NCBI RefSeq assembly: GCF_014196055.1
Contig: NZ_JACICY010000003.1
Span: 372,001 to 436,000, forward strand
DNA from: Novosphingobium hassiacum
GTDB taxonomy: Bacteria; Pseudomonadota; Alphaproteobacteria; Sphingomonadales; Sphingomonadaceae
Reading direction: 5' to 3'
Length of the DNA: 64,000 nt
Part shown: positions 63,374 to 64,000 of the stretch, piece by piece
Layout: each line of letters starts with the position of its first letter
Numbering within the stretch: position 1 is the stretch's first letter
Made by a program: the position numbers and the translations under genes
Notes under the pieces: model-generated
Seen by the model: only the letters and a program-made list of their open reading frames with translations
Database searches by the model: none
What the model was told of the DNA's origin: nothing

Positions 63374-64000
63374 ATGATGACCGGCCCCGTCCTCGTACCC
63401 ATCCTCGGCGACCAGCTATCGCTCGATATCTCCAGCCTTGCCGACCGCACGCCAGACGACACCTTGATCCTGATGATGGAAGTCGCAGAGGAGACGACTT
63501 ACGTCCGCCACCACAAGGCAAAGATCGCGCTGATCCTGTCGGCCATGCGCCACTTTGCAGAGGAGCTGCGCGAGGCTGGATGGACCGTCGATTACGTCCG
63601 CCTCGACGACCCCGCCAACACCGGGAGCTTCACCGGCGAAGTCACACGCGCCGTCGCGCGTCACACGCCTCGCGGAGTGCTGGTAACCGAACCGGGCGAA
63701 TGGCGTGTGGCACAGGTGATGGAGGACTGGCGCACCACCCTCCCCGTCCGCGTTCGCATTCTGCCCGACACGCGCTTCATCTGTCCGCTGACCGATTTCT
63801 TCCAGTGGGCTGCTGGCCGTCGCGAGTTGCGGATGGAATGGTTCTATCGCGACATGCGCCGCAAGACCGGGCTGCTGATGGAAGGGGACAAGCCGGAGGG
63901 CGGCAAGTGGAACTACGACACCGAGAATCGCGGGGGCCCGGACAAGGACCTCGACCCACCCCCGATCGCGCGGTTCGAACCGGATGCCATTACCCGCGAA
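63374..64000 (+). CDS. Photolyase/cryptochrome-related protein (DPRP family), 3' end missing
   Basis: The frame starts at ATG 63374 (or ATG 63377) and is open to the window edge, about 209 residues. The N-terminal alpha/beta domain (PVLVPILGDQLSL, MEVAEETTYVRHHKAKIALILSAMRHF) and the marker motif EGGKWNYDTENR are those of deoxyribodipyrimidine photolyase-related proteins. These include the Fe-S bacterial cryptochrome/(6-4) photolyase PhrB group. The Fe-S Cys ligands and FAD site would be in the missing part, so activity cannot be judged. Confidence 0.88.
   Translation, partial: MMTGPVLVPILGDQLSLDISSLADRTPDDTLILMMEVAEETTYVRHHKAKIALILSAMRHFAEELREAGWTVDYVRLDDPANTGSFTGEVTRAVARHTPRGVLVTEPGEWRVAQVMEDWRTTLPVRVRILPDTRFICPLTDFFQWAAGRRELRMEWFYRDMRRKTGLLMEGDKPEGGKWNYDTENRGGPDKDLDPPPIARFEPDAITRE

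Overview
The window is about 64 kb of GC-rich chromosomal DNA whose genes fill nearly all the space on both strands. The gene content points to an alphaproteobacterium, most likely a member of the Sphingomonadales. Supporting signs are the rpmF-plsX-fabH-ihfA-merR cluster, a class I lysyl-tRNA synthetase, a GTTC-N7-GTTC LexA box, and GC-rich dispersed inverted repeats. This placement is inference from gene families and order; no 16S gene is present. The thiolase is cut by the left edge and a photolyase-family gene by the right edge. I saw no rRNA, tRNA, CRISPR array, insertion sequence or prophage.

Left part (1-22.6 kb) is mostly housekeeping. It holds a thiolase, a HisKA_2 sensor kinase, an M28 peptidase, ettA, a DUF6265 protein, an Arg-rich RcnB-like protein, a MarR-like regulator, a prolyl-hydroxylase-like oxygenase overlapping a DUF885 lipoprotein, lysS, and a short flagellin. 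These are followed by a DinG-like Fe-S helicase with a LexA box 12 bases before its GTG start, sixA, the rpmF-plsX-fabH-ihfA-merR cluster, a MAPEG protein and a metallo-beta-lactamase-fold hydrolase. A LexA-like S24 repressor then faces two tiny co-oriented genes across palindromic AGGA-N4-TCCT sites.

Middle part, system 1 (22.65-32.67 kb): four minus-strand genes each joined to the next by a one-base TGATG overlap. In order of transcription they encode a pentaheme-type cytochrome c, a lipoprotein with two HbpS/GlcG-like domains, an outer-membrane beta-barrel protein, and a 1528-residue protein with ten CxxCH haem sites followed by LVIVD beta-propeller repeats. The set has the parts of a porin-cytochrome conduit for moving electrons across the outer membrane. 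That role is inferred.

Next come an aldehyde dehydrogenase, an acetolactate synthase-type enzyme, a D-2-hydroxyacid dehydrogenase and cysS (32.8-38.7 kb).

System 2 (38.7-56.9 kb): six minus-strand genes that probably form one operon. They are a TPR-CHAT caspase-like protein, a CHASE2 adenylate cyclase, two tandem secreted paralogues of unknown family, a TpsB transporter and a 3160-residue TpsA exoprotein with a long Gly-rich repeat block. Two-partner secretion, a cyclase and a CHAT protease in one transcription unit is an unusual combination.

Right part (57-64 kb): a nitroreductase, cobT, a transaldolase/FSA-like enzyme, a DUF4197 lipoprotein, priA and the 5' part of a photolyase/cryptochrome-related gene. 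The only stretch over 300 bases without a gene is 5891-6346; it contains a large inverted repeat and the leader of the RcnB-like gene.
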